Below are positions 22,046 to 33,000 of a stretch of DNA of 64,000 bases, one piece after another (positions within the stretch are counted from its first letter, which is position 1; every line of letters begins with the position of its first letter). This DNA is from Affinundibacterium amnicola (GTDB taxonomy: Bacteria; Pseudomonadota; Gammaproteobacteria; Burkholderiales; Burkholderiaceae_D). Position numbers and translations under genes: made by a program. The DNA is taken from the NCBI RefSeq assembly GCF_014284275.1, contig NZ_JACOFU010000004.1:62001-126000 (forward strand), in the 5' to 3' direction. The notes below the pieces were generated by a model. It saw only the letters and a list, made by a program, of their open reading frames with translations, searched no databases and was not told the DNA's origin.

Positions 22046-23362
22046 ATGGGTATTCATGTCATTAAAATGCCGGATATCGGCGAAGGTATTGCAGAAGTTG
22101 AGTTAGTCGCGTGGAATGTCAAAGTCGGCGATATGATCACCGAAGATCAGGTGATGGCGGACGTCATGACGGACAAAGCCACCATCGAAATTCCTAGTCC
22201 TGTGCATGGCAAAGTGCTAGCGCTTGGCGGCGCTGCGGGTCAAGTCATGGCGGTGGGATCTGAGTTGATTCGGATTGAAGTCGAAGGTGCTGGGAATATG
22301 GATGCGAATGCAGCCTCAACAGCGCCTGCTCCTGCAAAAGCAGAACCAGTTGCAGTCGCAGCTGCGCCTGCGCCAGTTGTAGAGAAACCAGCAGCACAAA
22401 CAGCGCCGCCGGCTAAAGCGCCTGTCGCGGCAACAGCCACTTCGGCAGCAAAAACCAGCAGCGTTCCAAGCGCAGCGCGCGCCAATGGTGAAAAACCCAT
22501 CGCCTCCCCAGCGGTACGTCGCCGTGCTTGGGATCTGGGCGTGGAATTGCAATTCGTTCCTGGCACTGGCGCAGCAGGTCGTATTACGCAAGACGATTTA
22601 GATGCCTATGTTGCACGCGGCTCAACGCCGATTGCTTCTGGCGGCAATAGCTATCGCGAACTACATGAAGAAACCGCGATTCCCGTCATCGGTCTGCGTC
22701 GCAAAATCGCGCAAAAAATGCAGGACGCAAAACGTCGAATTCCACATTTCTCCTACGTCGAAGAGGTCGATGTCACGGAACTGGAAGCTCTGCGCACGCA
22801 ACTCAATCAAAAGTGGGGTAAAGAACGCGGTAAGCTCAGTTTGTTACCCTTATTGATGCGTGCCGTCGTTTTAGCAGTACGCGACTATCCACAAATCAAT
22901 GCACGCTACGATGATGAGGCTGGCGTAGTCACCCAATTTGCCGCCGTACATTTAGGCATTGCAGCGCAAACACCAGCAGGCTTGATGGTGCCCGTAGTGC
23001 GCCATGCCGAAGCACGTGATTTGTGGAGCAATGCAAATGAAATGGGACGATTAGCTGAAGCAGCCCGCATAGGCAAAGCGACACGGGAGGAATTATCAGG
23101 TTCGACAATTACGATCTCTAGCCTCGGCGCACTCGGCGGTATCGTTTCTACCCCCGTCATCAATTCACCTGAAGTTGCCATCATAGGTGTGAACAAAATG
23201 GTAGAACGCCCAATGATACGCAACGGCCAAATCGTCGCACGTAAGATGATGAATCTATCTTCGTCATTCGATCATCGCGTGGTCGATGGCATGGATGCTG
23301 CGCAATTTATTCAAGCGATACGCGGGTATTTGGAATGCCCGGCTACGCTGTTTATTGAGTGA
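22046..23362 (+). CDS. bkdB: Branched-chain 2-oxoacid dehydrogenase E2 acyltransferase
   Basis: 438 residues from the ATG at 22046; an in-frame start at 21971 lies inside E1 beta and was rejected. The N-terminal lipoyl domain carries the lipoyl lysine in M-T-D-K-A-T-I-E-I. An alanine-proline linker (about residues 88-150) leads to the E1/E3-binding domain (A-S-P-A-V-R-R-R-A) and the catalytic acyltransferase domain with D-H-R-V-V-D-G near the C-terminus. It transfers branched acyl groups to CoA. About 200 bases including a repeat separate it from the E3 gene. Confidence 0.96.
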   Translation: MGIHVIKMPDIGEGIAEVELVAWNVKVGDMITEDQVMADVMTDKATIEIPSPVHGKVLALGGAAGQVMAVGSELIRIEVEGAGNMDANAASTAPAPAKAEPVAVAAAPAPVVEKPAAQTAPPAKAPVAATATSAAKTSSVPSAARANGEKPIASPAVRRRAWDLGVELQFVPGTGAAGRITQDDLDAYVARGSTPIASGGNSYRELHEETAIPVIGLRRKIAQKMQDAKRRIPHFSYVEEVDVTELEALRTQLNQKWGKERGKLSLLPLLMRAVVLAVRDYPQINARYDDEAGVVTQFAAVHLGIAAQTPAGLMVPVVRHAEARDLWSNANEMGRLAEAARIGKATREELSGSTITISSLGALGGIVSTPVINSPEVAIIGVNKMVERPMIRNGQIVARKMMNLSSSFDHRVVDGMDAAQFIQAIRGYLECPATLFIE

Positions 23363-23381
23363 GGTCGGAACGCAATGAACA

Positions 23382-23500
23382 CCCCTTCCCCTTCAAGGGG
23401 AAGGCTGGGATGGGGATGGGATTTAGTTGTGCAACAGAGACTACTGATCGCGCTACAAAAACCCCATCTCCACCCTAACCCTCCCCTTGAAGGGGAGGGA
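23382..23500. repeat. Palindromic repeat, CCCTTCCCCTTCAAGGGG family, copy 1
   Basis: The left part is CCCCTTCCCCTTCAAGGGG (from 23382), then AAGGCTGGGATGGGGATGG. The right part is the complement, CCATCTCCACCCTAACCC then CTCCCCTTGAAGGGGAGGG (to 23500). The whole unit can fold into a long hairpin between E2 and E3. A second copy lies at 40602-40720. It is an interspersed palindrome of a type common in proteobacterial genomes. Confidence 0.9.
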
Positions 23501-23564
23501 ATCTTCATCGTGATGACAACTAACATGAAGCCCGATTAACTCTATCAAGATTCAAGAAAATATT

Positions 23565-24971
23565 ATGCAAACAACATCCACAACCCTAATCGTGATTGGC
23601 GGTGGCCCTGGCGGTTACATCGCTGCCATTCGCGCGGCACAACTCGGCATTGCCACCATACTCATCGAAGGCGATCAACTCGGCGGCACTTGCCTCAACA
23701 TCGGCTGTATTCCATCCAAAGCCTTGATCCACGCCTCTGAGGAATTTGAAAAAGCCAAGCATTACTCACACGGTTCATCTATCGGCATACAAGTCAGCAC
23801 TCCCAGCATCAACATAGTCCAAACCATCAGCTGGAAAGACGGCATCGTCAAACGCTTAACAACGGGCGTTGGTGCCTTGCTCAAAAAAAATGGCGCACAA
23901 GTGGTCAAAGGCTGGGCGCAAATTCTCGATGGTAAAACCGTCGCGGTAATGCAAGATGGCAAAGAGGTGCAACGTATCACTTGCCAACATCTATTAATCG
24001 CATCTGGTTCAACACCAGTAGAACTTCCTTTTATGCCCTTTGGTTCTGGCAGTGGCAAAGTCATCAGCTCAACCGAAGCCTTATCACCGACAGAAATTCC
24101 AAAGAAATTAGTGGTCGTCGGTGGCGGCTATATTGGTTTAGAACTCGGCATCGCGTATCGCAAGCTCGGTGCTGAAGTTAGCGTCGTGGAATCACTTGAC
24201 CGTATCTTGCCTGCTTACGATGAAGACCTGACCAAGGTCGTCAAAACTGCACTCAAACAATTAGGTGTTGAAGTTCATCTCGGCCTTACCGTACAAGGTT
24301 TGAATGCAGATGAAAATGCAGTGCGCTTGAAAAACGCCGCCGGTGAAGAATCTGAACTCGCTTGCGATAAAGTCTTAGTAGCAGTTGGACGTCGCCCTCG
24401 CACGGAAGGTTTTGGCTTAGAAAGTTTAATGCTAGACATGAATGGCCGCGCCATCAAAATTGATGATCAATGCCGCACGTCTATGCGTGATGTATGGGCG
24501 ATTGGCGACGTGGCAGGCGAACCTATGCTGGCTCACCGTGCGATGGCACAAGGCGAAATGGTGGCAGAAATCATCGCGGGCAAACGTCGTCATTTCACCC
24601 CGGCTTCTATCCCCGCCGTATGTTTCACCGATCCCGAATTAGTCGTGGTCGGCAAATCACCACAAGAAGCGCAAGCCGCAGGTATAGATTGCATCACAGC
24701 GATGTTCCCATTTGCGGCCAATGGTCGCTCCATGACTTTAGAATCGAGCGAAGGCTTTGTGCGTGTGGTGGCACGCAAAGACAATCACCTGATCGTCGGC
24801 TGGCAAGCCGTTGGCAAAGGGGTTTCTGAGCTGAGTGCAGCTTTTGGCTTATCACTCGAAATGGGGGCAACGCTCGAAGACGTCGCTGGCACGATTCATT
24901 CACATCCAACTTTGGGCGAAGCGGTGCAAGAAGCCGCGCTGCGTGCTCTAGGACACGCTTTGCATATTTAA
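23565..24971 (+). CDS. lpd: Dihydrolipoyl dehydrogenase (E3)
   Basis: 468 residues. E3 reoxidises the lipoyl group of E2 with FAD and NAD. The FAD motif V-I-G-G-G-P-G-G-Y, redox disulfide [16 protein letters not shown] motif [11 protein letters not shown] and active-site H-S-H-P-T-L-G-E near the end are all intact. It closes the bkd operon and is followed by a symmetric terminator. Confidence 0.97.
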   Translation: MQTTSTTLIVIGGGPGGYIAAIRAAQLGIATILIEGDQLGGTCLNIGCIPSKALIHASEEFEKAKHYSHGSSIGIQVSTPSINIVQTISWKDGIVKRLTTGVGALLKKNGAQVVKGWAQILDGKTVAVMQDGKEVQRITCQHLLIASGSTPVELPFMPFGSGSGKVISSTEALSPTEIPKKLVVVGGGYIGLELGIAYRKLGAEVSVVESLDRILPAYDEDLTKVVKTALKQLGVEVHLGLTVQGLNADENAVRLKNAAGEESELACDKVLVAVGRRPRTEGFGLESLMLDMNGRAIKIDDQCRTSMRDVWAIGDVAGEPMLAHRAMAQGEMVAEIIAGKRRHFTPASIPAVCFTDPELVVVGKSPQEAQAAGIDCITAMFPFAANGRSMTLESSEGFVRVVARKDNHLIVGWQAVGKGVSELSAAFGLSLEMGATLEDVAGTIHSHPTLGEAVQEAALRALGHALHI

Positions 24972-24995
24972 AATATAGGCATGTAAAGAACAATG

Positions 24996-25038
24996 AAAAA
25001 ATGTCGGCACACAAAGTACCTCTGTGACCGACATTTTT
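24996..25038. terminator. Bidirectional terminator after lpd
   Basis: AAAAATGTCGG pairs with CCGACATTTTT around a 21-base loop. The A-run on one side and T-run on the other allow it to act for both lpd (plus) and the convergent gene at 25091 (minus). Confidence 0.85.
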
Positions 25039-25090
25039 CATAAAAACATAAAAGATTCCTCTAAAATACTTTCGTAACTTTAAGTTGCCA

Positions 25091-25549
25091 TCACAAACCA
25101 CTAACACCCTTCACCAGATAACGATGGGTATGTTTATCCATACGAATAGAAACTAAACCTTCCGCCCAACAGGCTTCTTCACCTGCTTTCAATTTCAATT
25201 TCACTTGTAGGCGCAATTGGTCTTTGGCATAAACTTGTTGGCGCGTTGCGCCGGTTTTGCAATCTGCTGTTGACTCTGCTTGTAGCGCACGCAATTCGGT
25301 TCGCACGCCATTCAAATTAATGATCGCTGATTTAGTATCGTTGCTGATCAAGAGTACTAAAGCGCCGCTGCCATAGCTGCCCTCATCTTTGGAAAAACTT
25401 GCGATACGAAATTCGTAAGGTGCGTGCAGAGATTTGCTTTCTTGACGATCTAATTCCTGTAAAGCCACTTGCTGTGCGATTGCGAGACTGTTTAACTGCA
25501 AGCTGAAAATAAGCAAGCCAAACTTCAAATGAAAAGCGCGCATCTTCAT
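25091..25549 (-). CDS. Hypothetical secreted protein
   Basis: 152 residues with an N-terminal signal peptide (F-G-L-L-I-F-S-L-Q-L-N-S-L-A-I-A, cleavage after A-I-A). The mature part is beta-rich, with two cysteines (D-C-K-T-G and E-E-A-C-W-A-E) that could form a disulfide. No known domain was recognised. It is convergent with lpd and alone on its strand. It is predicted to be periplasmic. Confidence 0.65.
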   Translation of the reverse strand: MKMRAFHLKFGLLIFSLQLNSLAIAQQVALQELDRQESKSLHAPYEFRIASFSKDEGSYGSGALVLLISNDTKSAIINLNGVRTELRALQAESTADCKTGATRQQVYAKDQLRLQVKLKLKAGEEACWAEGLVSIRMDKHTHRYLVKGVSGL

Positions 25550-26033
25550 GTTCCTTTTTTATTTTTACAGTGACAAATTCAATCCAAAATTCTCCATCAG
25601 AGCATAGATCAAAGAATATGCTTCAAGTTCCATTTCCAAGCAGAGTGAACGAAACAACATACATAAAATGGGACTGATACAAAATCGCGCTAGCGTCTGT
25701 TTTGGGTAAGCCCTGATAAAAAATCAGCTTAAAAAAAGCATTTGCAAGTCAATACCCTCGTTTCATTCAAGTAGCACATTTAGAAGCTGATATTCTGAAT
25801 TAAGGTTTATTGACAAGTAAATAATCCAAAATGATCTCATGCGCCTTAAATGTGAACATACAGCAACTAATTCGCAGTAATAAGCAGCATCACCAAGGGT
25901 ACAACAAAAATTCGATGCTAAATTAGTGCTGTACGTAAAATAAAAAATTAGGCTTCTAGAACGCATAATAAGTTCGTACAAAAAATTTGCATTTACATAA
26001 AAATCCTTGGGCCGAAAGGGAGCGTGCGCGGTG
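25550..26033. other. Intergenic region between divergent genes
   Basis: 484 bases without a gene. It is AT-rich and lies between divergent starts, so it should contain promoters for both. A small hairpin CTGATAAAAAATCAG lies at about 25712-25726. AAAGGGAG at about 26015 is the ribosome site of the kinase gene. No other structure was noticed. Confidence 0.4.
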
Positions 26034-29000
26034 ATGTCATCTTGGAATGCATTAAGGCTCCAAATCAGAACTTGCCTTCACATGAGCCTTTTCTGCGTAT
26101 CGATTTCTGTCTGCGCACAGGCGATACCGCGCGCTGATTCTATAGCCGCCATGTCTGGCGCTCCACTCATTAATAATTACGATTCAAAAACTTATAAAGC
26201 ACATAGCCAAAATTGGATTTCCGTTCAAGATAAGCGCGGCGTTTTATACTTCGGTAATTCATCAGGTTTAATTGAGTTTGACGGACAGCGCTGGCAATCG
26301 ATTAGCACCAAGGGAAATCCTATGATGCGGGCATTGGCGATTGCTTCTGATCAAACAATTTTTTATGGTTCTATTGGTGATCTTGGTTATCTGGCTGTCG
26401 ACAAAAAAGGCAAAGTAGAAGCTATCTCGCTGCTTGAAAAAATTCCCGAGAATGAACGCAATTTCAACGACGTGTGGCAGATTGAAGCAACCTCTCACGG
26501 TGTGTATTTTTTAACCCGCAGCAGAATTTTTCGTTTTTTTCAGGGGCAGATCAGCGTCTTGAGTGGCAAGTTCGCATCCTCTCAAGCGATGGTGATGAAC
26601 GATCATCTTTTGTATGTGGACAGTGAGCTTGGTCTCAGCATGATCGCTGCTGGAAAGATTATTCCTCTTCCCGATTTTGCACAGGTTGGCAATGGAAAAC
26701 GTGTGGTATTAAGTTACTTTGGTCCTCATCAAGTACTGGCTGCACGCGCCTCTGGCGACTTCCTCAGATTAGATTTCTCACCGCTGTGGAATGCTGCGCA
26801 GAAAAGCTATCAATCGCTCAGCCGCGATCAATCGGCACCTCTCGTACACAAGTTCGCAACAGAAATCGATCATCTAACTGACACCAATAATCTCTTCCTT
26901 TACAAGATGATTCCGGTTGGTGAACATCTGTTCGCGATCAGCACGATCAAAGGCGGCATCATTTTGCTCAATCGCCAAGGTAAAGTCCATGCTGCGATTA
27001 CGCGTAATGCGGGATTAATCGACAATACCGTCGCTAGTGTGATGTTAGATCGAGCCAATAATTTATGGGCGAGTACGAATTCAGGCATCTCGCACATCGA
27101 ATTGAGCCTGCCACAAACGGTCTACACTAACCGCAACGGCATTGATGGCATCTCTATTTCTAGTATCGCGCATCGTGGTGAATTTTATGTTGGCACTTAT
27201 CAAAACGTACTCCGCAAGCTGCCGTTTCATTATCAACAAAAACAAGACGCGCCACAGTTTGTTGCGATCCCTAACAGCCCGGGCGAAATCTGGCAGTTCA
27301 AAGAAATCGCTGGTGACTTGATGATTGCCTCCAGCCGAGGCTTATTCAGACTGGTCGATAATCAAACACAACGCATTGCTGGCTCAGGAAGCGACGGCTA
27401 TGCAATTGGCAGCTCACCGCGCTGGCCCGACTATCTGTTTATGGGGAAAATGGGTGGGCTAGAAATCTTCAAACGTGAAAATGGACAATGGAAATTATTC
27501 AGTCAAGTTCCGCAAATTCACGAAAATATTCGCCGGATTACCGCCGATGCCAGCGGTGATCTCTGGCTATCAACTGAAGTACAAGGATTACTGCGGCTTC
27601 ACTTTGTTGGTGACGATCCTAGCCAGGTAAGTATTCACAGAATCGGCATCAAGCATGGACTGCCGCAGTTGATTGGAAATCGTGCAAAATTTATCGACGA
27701 CACCTTGTTCTCAATCACCAGCAAGGGGCTATACAGCGCAAAAATTGCGCCTTGGTCAGATGCATCTGATCAAACGCAATTTAGTCCAGACGCACGCTTC
27801 GGCAAGCAATTTAGTGATGGCAGTATGAACGTCAGCGATCTCAATTCAGATCAACATGGCGGCTACTTATTGCAAACTTCGGAAGGCGTACAATTGCTAG
27901 AAAAAAGTCATGATGGGACTTTTCTCAACAAGAATCAGGCATTTCGTGGATTAATCACTAGCGATGAGTCACTGTATGTTCATCCCGACGGTAGTATTTG
28001 GTTACCGGGTGAAAATCTATACCGTGTTCAGACACAAACCGACAAAGACTATACACAAAGCTTTTCGGCGATGATCAGACGAGTTGCAGCCAATACGACC
28101 GAAAGCATTTTCGAAGGCAGCTTTGGCAAGCAAACAAGGAGCATTCAAGATGCGTCAACAGTTTTTCACTTAACGCAAGCGGCGCAAGACATCCCTCAAC
28201 TGAGCTATCAACAAAATGCCTTAATGTTTGAGTTCGCCGCTGATTTTTACGAGAAGCCAGGCAGTACACAATTTCAATATCGGTTAGAGGGATTTGATCA
28301 CCATTGGAGCGAATGGACGCGGATTAGCGCCAAGGAATACACCAATATCCCAGAAGGAAAATATCGCTTTCAGGTAAGAGCGAAAAACATTTATGGCAAA
28401 CTGGCAGAAGAAGCTGCTTATCAATTCACGATACTTCCGCCTTGGTATCGAACGCATTGGGCTTATGCATTATGGTTCATCCTAATCGGCACGACGATCC
28501 TCGGTGGCATGCAGCTTTATACAATACGGCTACGCAAGAATAAAAAACGTTTAGAACACGAAGTGATCGAACGCACGCGTGAAGCAATCTTACAAAAAGA
28601 CGCAGCAGATCAGGCGCGTCATAAAATCGCGTTGCTCGCTGAAATGGGCAAGCAAATTACCTCATCGTTAGAAATCCACGCCATCGAAAAAAGCCTGTAC
28701 ACCTATGTGCAAGATCTGATACCGAGCAACACCTTTGGTATTGGCATCGTTGACTGGGAACACCGTGTGATTCGCTTCGATTACGTGATAGAAAATGGCA
28801 AGCCAATTCATTCTTATCAACGTAGCCTCGATGCAAGCGACCAACCTGCAACGCAATGCGTCTTATCGGCAAAAGAATTACTGGTCAATAATCTGACACT
28901 CGATACCAGAGAATTAGATAGCTTTATCAGCCTCGAATTTGATACTAGCCAGATCAAACAGGATGATGGCAAATCAAAGCCTATGCCGCGCTCAGCAATC

Positions 29001-29957
29001 TATGTTCCGATGATGTTGAATAATCGGGTGATGGGTGTAATCGCCTTGCAAAACGATGCCAGCAATTCTTATCATGAGAACGACATCACAATCTTGCGCT
29101 CATTAGGGTCTTACGCTGCCGTGGCATTTGACAACGCCAACTCTTATCATCGTTTGCAACTCACCCAAAGCAAATTAGTAGAACAAGAAAAATTAGCCGC
29201 GCTCGGCTCACTCGTCGCTGGTGTCGCACATGAACTCAATACACCGATAGGCAATAGCCTGCTCACCGCCAGCTCGCTTGATGAATTAAGCGCGCAATTG
29301 GGGCAAGATATTCAATCAGGCAGCATACGTCGTTCTCGCTTAGAAAATTTCAGCACACAAGCGAAGACAGCATGCACACTACTCATGCGAAATTTAGAAA
29401 ACGCAGCCAATCTGATTACCAGCTTCAAGCAAATCGCCGTTGATCAAACCTCTGATAAACGACGCGTATTTAACTTACAAACTGTCACCACCGAAGTCGC
29501 ATCAACCTTAGGCGGGCGGATACGGCGTGATCTTCATCAGCTAAAAATACAAATTCCCGCAAATATTGAAATGGATAGCTATCCGGGACCGTATGGGCAA
29601 GTCATCAGTAATATGATCATCAACGCTTTGCTACATGCTTTCGATGAAAATAAGAGCGGTGAAATCCGAATTATCGCAAGCCAGTTAAACGCGTCTCATG
29701 TCCGCATTCAAATCAAAGATAATGGAAAAGGCATCAGCGAAGACAACCTCAACCGCATCTTCGATCCTTTCTTCACCACCCGCATGGGGCAAGGTGGCAG
29801 CGGCTTAGGTTTGCATATCAGTTACAACATTGTGACGGCGATTTTGGGTGGCAGCATTAAAGTCAAAAGCCGTGTTAGTAAAGGAACGATATTTGAATTG
29901 ATCCTGCCACTCTGTGCGCCAGAGGTTAACGCAGAAGAGCCACCTACGAATAACTAA
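26034..29957 (+). CDS. Two-component propeller sensor histidine kinase with GAF domain
   Basis: About 1308 residues from the ATG at 26034; the GTG one codon upstream is equally possible, while the TTG at 26007 lies before the ribosome site AAAGGGAG and was rejected. A signal or anchor segment (L-F-C-V-S-I-S-V-C-A-Q-A) precedes Reg_prop propeller blades (for example N-N-L-W-A-S-T-N-S-G-I and G-D-L-W-L-S-T), a Y_Y_Y domain (Y-R-L-E-G-F-D-H-H-W), one membrane segment near residue 810, a GAF domain, a HisKA phospho-site H (G-V-A-H-E-L-N-T-P, near 1065) and a HATPase (D-N-G-K-G-I-S, G-G-S-G-L-G-L-H). It lacks receiver and DNA-binding domains, so a separate response regulator is required; none is adjacent. 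The ligand is unknown. Confidence 0.9.
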   Translation: MSSWNALRLQIRTCLHMSLFCVSISVCAQAIPRADSIAAMSGAPLINNYDSKTYKAHSQNWISVQDKRGVLYFGNSSGLIEFDGQRWQSISTKGNPMMRALAIASDQTIFYGSIGDLGYLAVDKKGKVEAISLLEKIPENERNFNDVWQIEATSHGVYFLTRSRIFRFFQGQISVLSGKFASSQAMVMNDHLLYVDSELGLSMIAAGKIIPLPDFAQVGNGKRVVLSYFGPHQVLAARASGDFLRLDFSPLWNAAQKSYQSLSRDQSAPLVHKFATEIDHLTDTNNLFLYKMIPVGEHLFAISTIKGGIILLNRQGKVHAAITRNAGLIDNTVASVMLDRANNLWASTNSGISHIELSLPQTVYTNRNGIDGISISSIAHRGEFYVGTYQNVLRKLPFHYQQKQDAPQFVAIPNSPGEIWQFKEIAGDLMIASSRGLFRLVDNQTQRIAGSGSDGYAIGSSPRWPDYLFMGKMGGLEIFKRENGQWKLFSQVPQIHENIRRITADASGDLWLSTEVQGLLRLHFVGDDPSQVSIHRIGIKHGLPQLIGNRAKFIDDTLFSITSKGLYSAKIAPWSDASDQTQFSPDARFGKQFSDGSMNVSDLNSDQHGGYLLQTSEGVQLLEKSHDGTFLNKNQAFRGLITSDESLYVHPDGSIWLPGENLYRVQTQTDKDYTQSFSAMIRRVAANTTESIFEGSFGKQTRSIQDASTVFHLTQAAQDIPQLSYQQNALMFEFAADFYEKPGSTQFQYRLEGFDHHWSEWTRISAKEYTNIPEGKYRFQVRAKNIYGKLAEEAAYQFTILPPWYRTHWAYALWFILIGTTILGGMQLYTIRLRKNKKRLEHEVIERTREAILQKDAADQARHKIALLAEMGKQITSSLEIHAIEKSLYTYVQDLIPSNTFGIGIVDWEHRVIRFDYVIENGKPIHSYQRSLDASDQPATQCVLSAKELLVNNLTLDTRELDSFISLEFDTSQIKQDDGKSKPMPRSAIYVPMMLNNRVMGVIALQNDASNSYHENDITILRSLGSYAAVAFDNANSYHRLQLTQSKLVEQEKLAALGSLVAGVAHELNTPIGNSLLTASSLDELSAQLGQDIQSGSIRRSRLENFSTQAKTACTLLMRNLENAANLITSFKQIAVDQTSDKRRVFNLQTVTTEVASTLGGRIRRDLHQLKIQIPANIEMDSYPGPYGQVISNMIINALLHAFDENKSGEIRIIASQLNASHVRIQIKDNGKGISEDNLNRIFDPFFTTRMGQGGSGLGLHISYNIVTAILGGSIKVKSRVSKGTIFELILPLCAPEVNAEEPPTNN

Positions 29958-30053
29958 AGGTGAGCAAAATTGCGGTAACACGAGGATAGACAAGCCAGGT
30001 CGCGTTACCCGCATTCGCGCAACATCACCCACAAACGCAAACTTACACACAAC

Positions 30054-33000
30054 TCATTGAACGCGATTATCACAATGACTGATTTGTGCCGACACAGACT
30101 TCAATAGCTCAACTTCAGTCGTTAATAAATCGGCATATTTATTCAATTTTTCTAAAGATAGCTTTTCATCTTTCTGATTGGCGGTGCCCGCTAGCTTGAC
30201 CAAATCAAAACGCGCCAACAAGATACGGATATGATCCAACTGCGTCTGCTTCGCTTTGGAAAGACATGTACTTACTTTCAAATCCCCGATTCTATCTTCC
30301 AGAGTTTTAAGCTCCAATATCTCTCGGGCACTATCCGAATAACTCCAGAATTCTTCATTTCTAGTTACAGACTTAGCCAGCGCTCTACTTATCGCAGCAA
30401 GCCTAATTGAGGTTTCATTAATCTGACTAGACCCAAGATCACGCGGTGTAATCTTTTTGTACGCTTCAATTTCAGCTTGCTCTATGACCGCCAAATTTTC
30501 TGGCTTAGCAACTAACTGCACATAATTTTCTTGATCCAAATAATAGTTCGCCGCCACACGTACCGACTCTGGAGAAATCGTCTTCAGTAATTTTTCCGGT
30601 GCAAATAATAATCGCGCAGTCGGCGTAGTTAACTTCGATTCAAGTAATTGCCTTGCCCAGTAATCGTCGTCCTGCAAGCGCTCTTTATGTAACTGCGTCC
30701 AAGCCTTTTTCACTTGATTGAGCTCTGCCATTGAAGGTGGGTCTTTTTGCAAACGTTGAATCTCTTGAAATAATGCGCTCACGACCGCATCAGTCTGCTC
30801 TGCCGCACATGGCAAAATAAAGGCCAACTGATATCGCCCCCCTGCGATGGGGAACAATTGGCTAGAAATACCGCTGGCATAAATTAGCTGGCGCTCTTCA
30901 CGCAATGATTGTATTAATCGCAAACGCAAAATATCTGTCAGCAGCGTGAATCTTAGGCTTTCTTCCTCGGTGTAATTAAATGCACCATTGAATATAATCC
31001 GAACAGAAGCTTTGTTATCTTTGCCGACAAAGATTTCCTTCTTACGGATGCCGCGTTTAGGCAGAGGATATTCTGGCTGAATCTGATCTGCCTGTTCCTT
31101 GCCCGGTAAATTCGCCAGATACTTCCGCAGCAATGGGCGCATCGTATCTACATCAACATTGCCAACAAATACAAAATAGCTACCCGAAAAATTTTGATGT
31201 AGTTGATCAAAACTGGCAATCACCTTATCCATGTTGAGAGATTCGACCTCGTCAAACGGCGGAATAAACATAGCACGCGGATTGTTATCGTAAACCAGCT
31301 TAGTGAACTGATCATGGATAATCATCTCTGGTCTTTCAATCGCTTCCAATAAATTTCGCTTGATACGATCTAATCCAGAAGAAAATAGCGCTTTGCTTCT
31401 CGATGAGTTCACCAATCGTTGATAGTTCCACTGCAATAATGTCTCCAAGTCGAGCGTTGAGCTGCTCCCAGAAATCGTTTCGACATAAGGCGTCAAATTG
31501 ATTCCAAGAGCCACCGTTTTCGGTTGCAAAAATTCTTGCACCGCGCGTGGTGAAAGATCATCAAACCCCATTGATAGGGTTAAATTGGGCGCATAGGTGG
31601 CACTTAACACTTGATTGATCGGCGCTTTAGAGCTGCCGCCCAGAGATTGATGGAACATACTGATTTTGTTATTCGTAAAGTCAGTTTTTTTGATGATGAC
31701 CGTGACGCCATTTGACAAGCTGAATTCTGTCGTTCCGTAGATCACATTATGCGTTTCCGAAACAATCTTTCCAGCCGATGTTGGGGGTGTCTTTAGCAAC
31801 GACTTGATTCCCGATCTCGCTACAACCTGCTCAACTTTTTGTGTTTGTGCATCCGCAATGGTGGCCAAGATAGTTTGTTTCGAGGGTAGCCATTCTTCGT
31901 CACTTTTTGGTGCAATATAAAGCATCTGCGGTTTACTCTCGGGCAGCAACTGGGCTTTCGCATAGTCATTTAACTCTTGCAAAGTAATGCTTGAATAGAG
32001 TGGCTGCATCAGATCCCAATACTGCGCTGTGCTTGTGAGATTCTCGCCAAAAGAAAAATGATTGACATAATCATTGACGAAAGAATCAGAACTCAATTTG
32101 TCTCGTTCAAGATACGATTGCTCAAATGAATTGAGTCTGACTTTGCGCCTGTCGTTTAATTCTGATTCTAAAAAACCATATTTCTGCACTTGTAATAGTC
32201 GTCCAATCACGGCCCTAATCGCCGCTTTTGCAGCCGATTGTGTACTTGCTGCATCAACCGGTTTAGGATACTCAAAAACAATCGCGCGTCGTTTCTTTGT
32301 TCTCAATAAATTCGAATTCAACGCAGCCGCACGAGTAAAGAGCGGGCTATAAGTACTTAGCCTATCGTCCAGCAAATCCCAGTAAAGCGTGCGAAGCATA
32401 CCTTGACGCAATTCGCCTATCGTTTGAAATGGACCAAGATTTTGTACTTGATAAGTCAACTCTAATCGGTGTGTACTTTGCTGCGGATCAGTGAAAATCA
32501 CTAAATTGGATTCGCCAAATTCAGGTAATTCTTGGGTAAACTGTTCCGCGTTTTGAGGCGGATTCTGCAACCCTGAAAACAATTTCTGAATGGCTTTTTC
32601 AAGGGCCAACGGATCAATGTCGCCAACCGCAATCAAAGCCATTTGATCTGGCCTATACATCTGCCGATACAGTTGCTGTAACATCGGCGCAGTGAAATTT
32701 TTACGTATGGCCTCCACGCCAATTGGCGAACGAGATGGATACTTTGTTCCTCGCAAAGTCAGATCGTAAGTTGCGGAAGTTTTCCTCAGTTCTAAGTTAT
32801 TTCTAATTCGCTGTTCTTCTAAAATGATAGCCTCTTCGGCTGAAATATCATCTACACGTATCTCAACGTGTCCTGCGATATCGGCTAAAGCTGTCAAACC
32901 AATCTGCACATGTTCCTTTTTTGAACTTGGCAATGACATTTCATAACGAGTTAATTCATGTTCGGTATAAGCATTTAAGTCGCGTCCAAACTGCAAGCCA

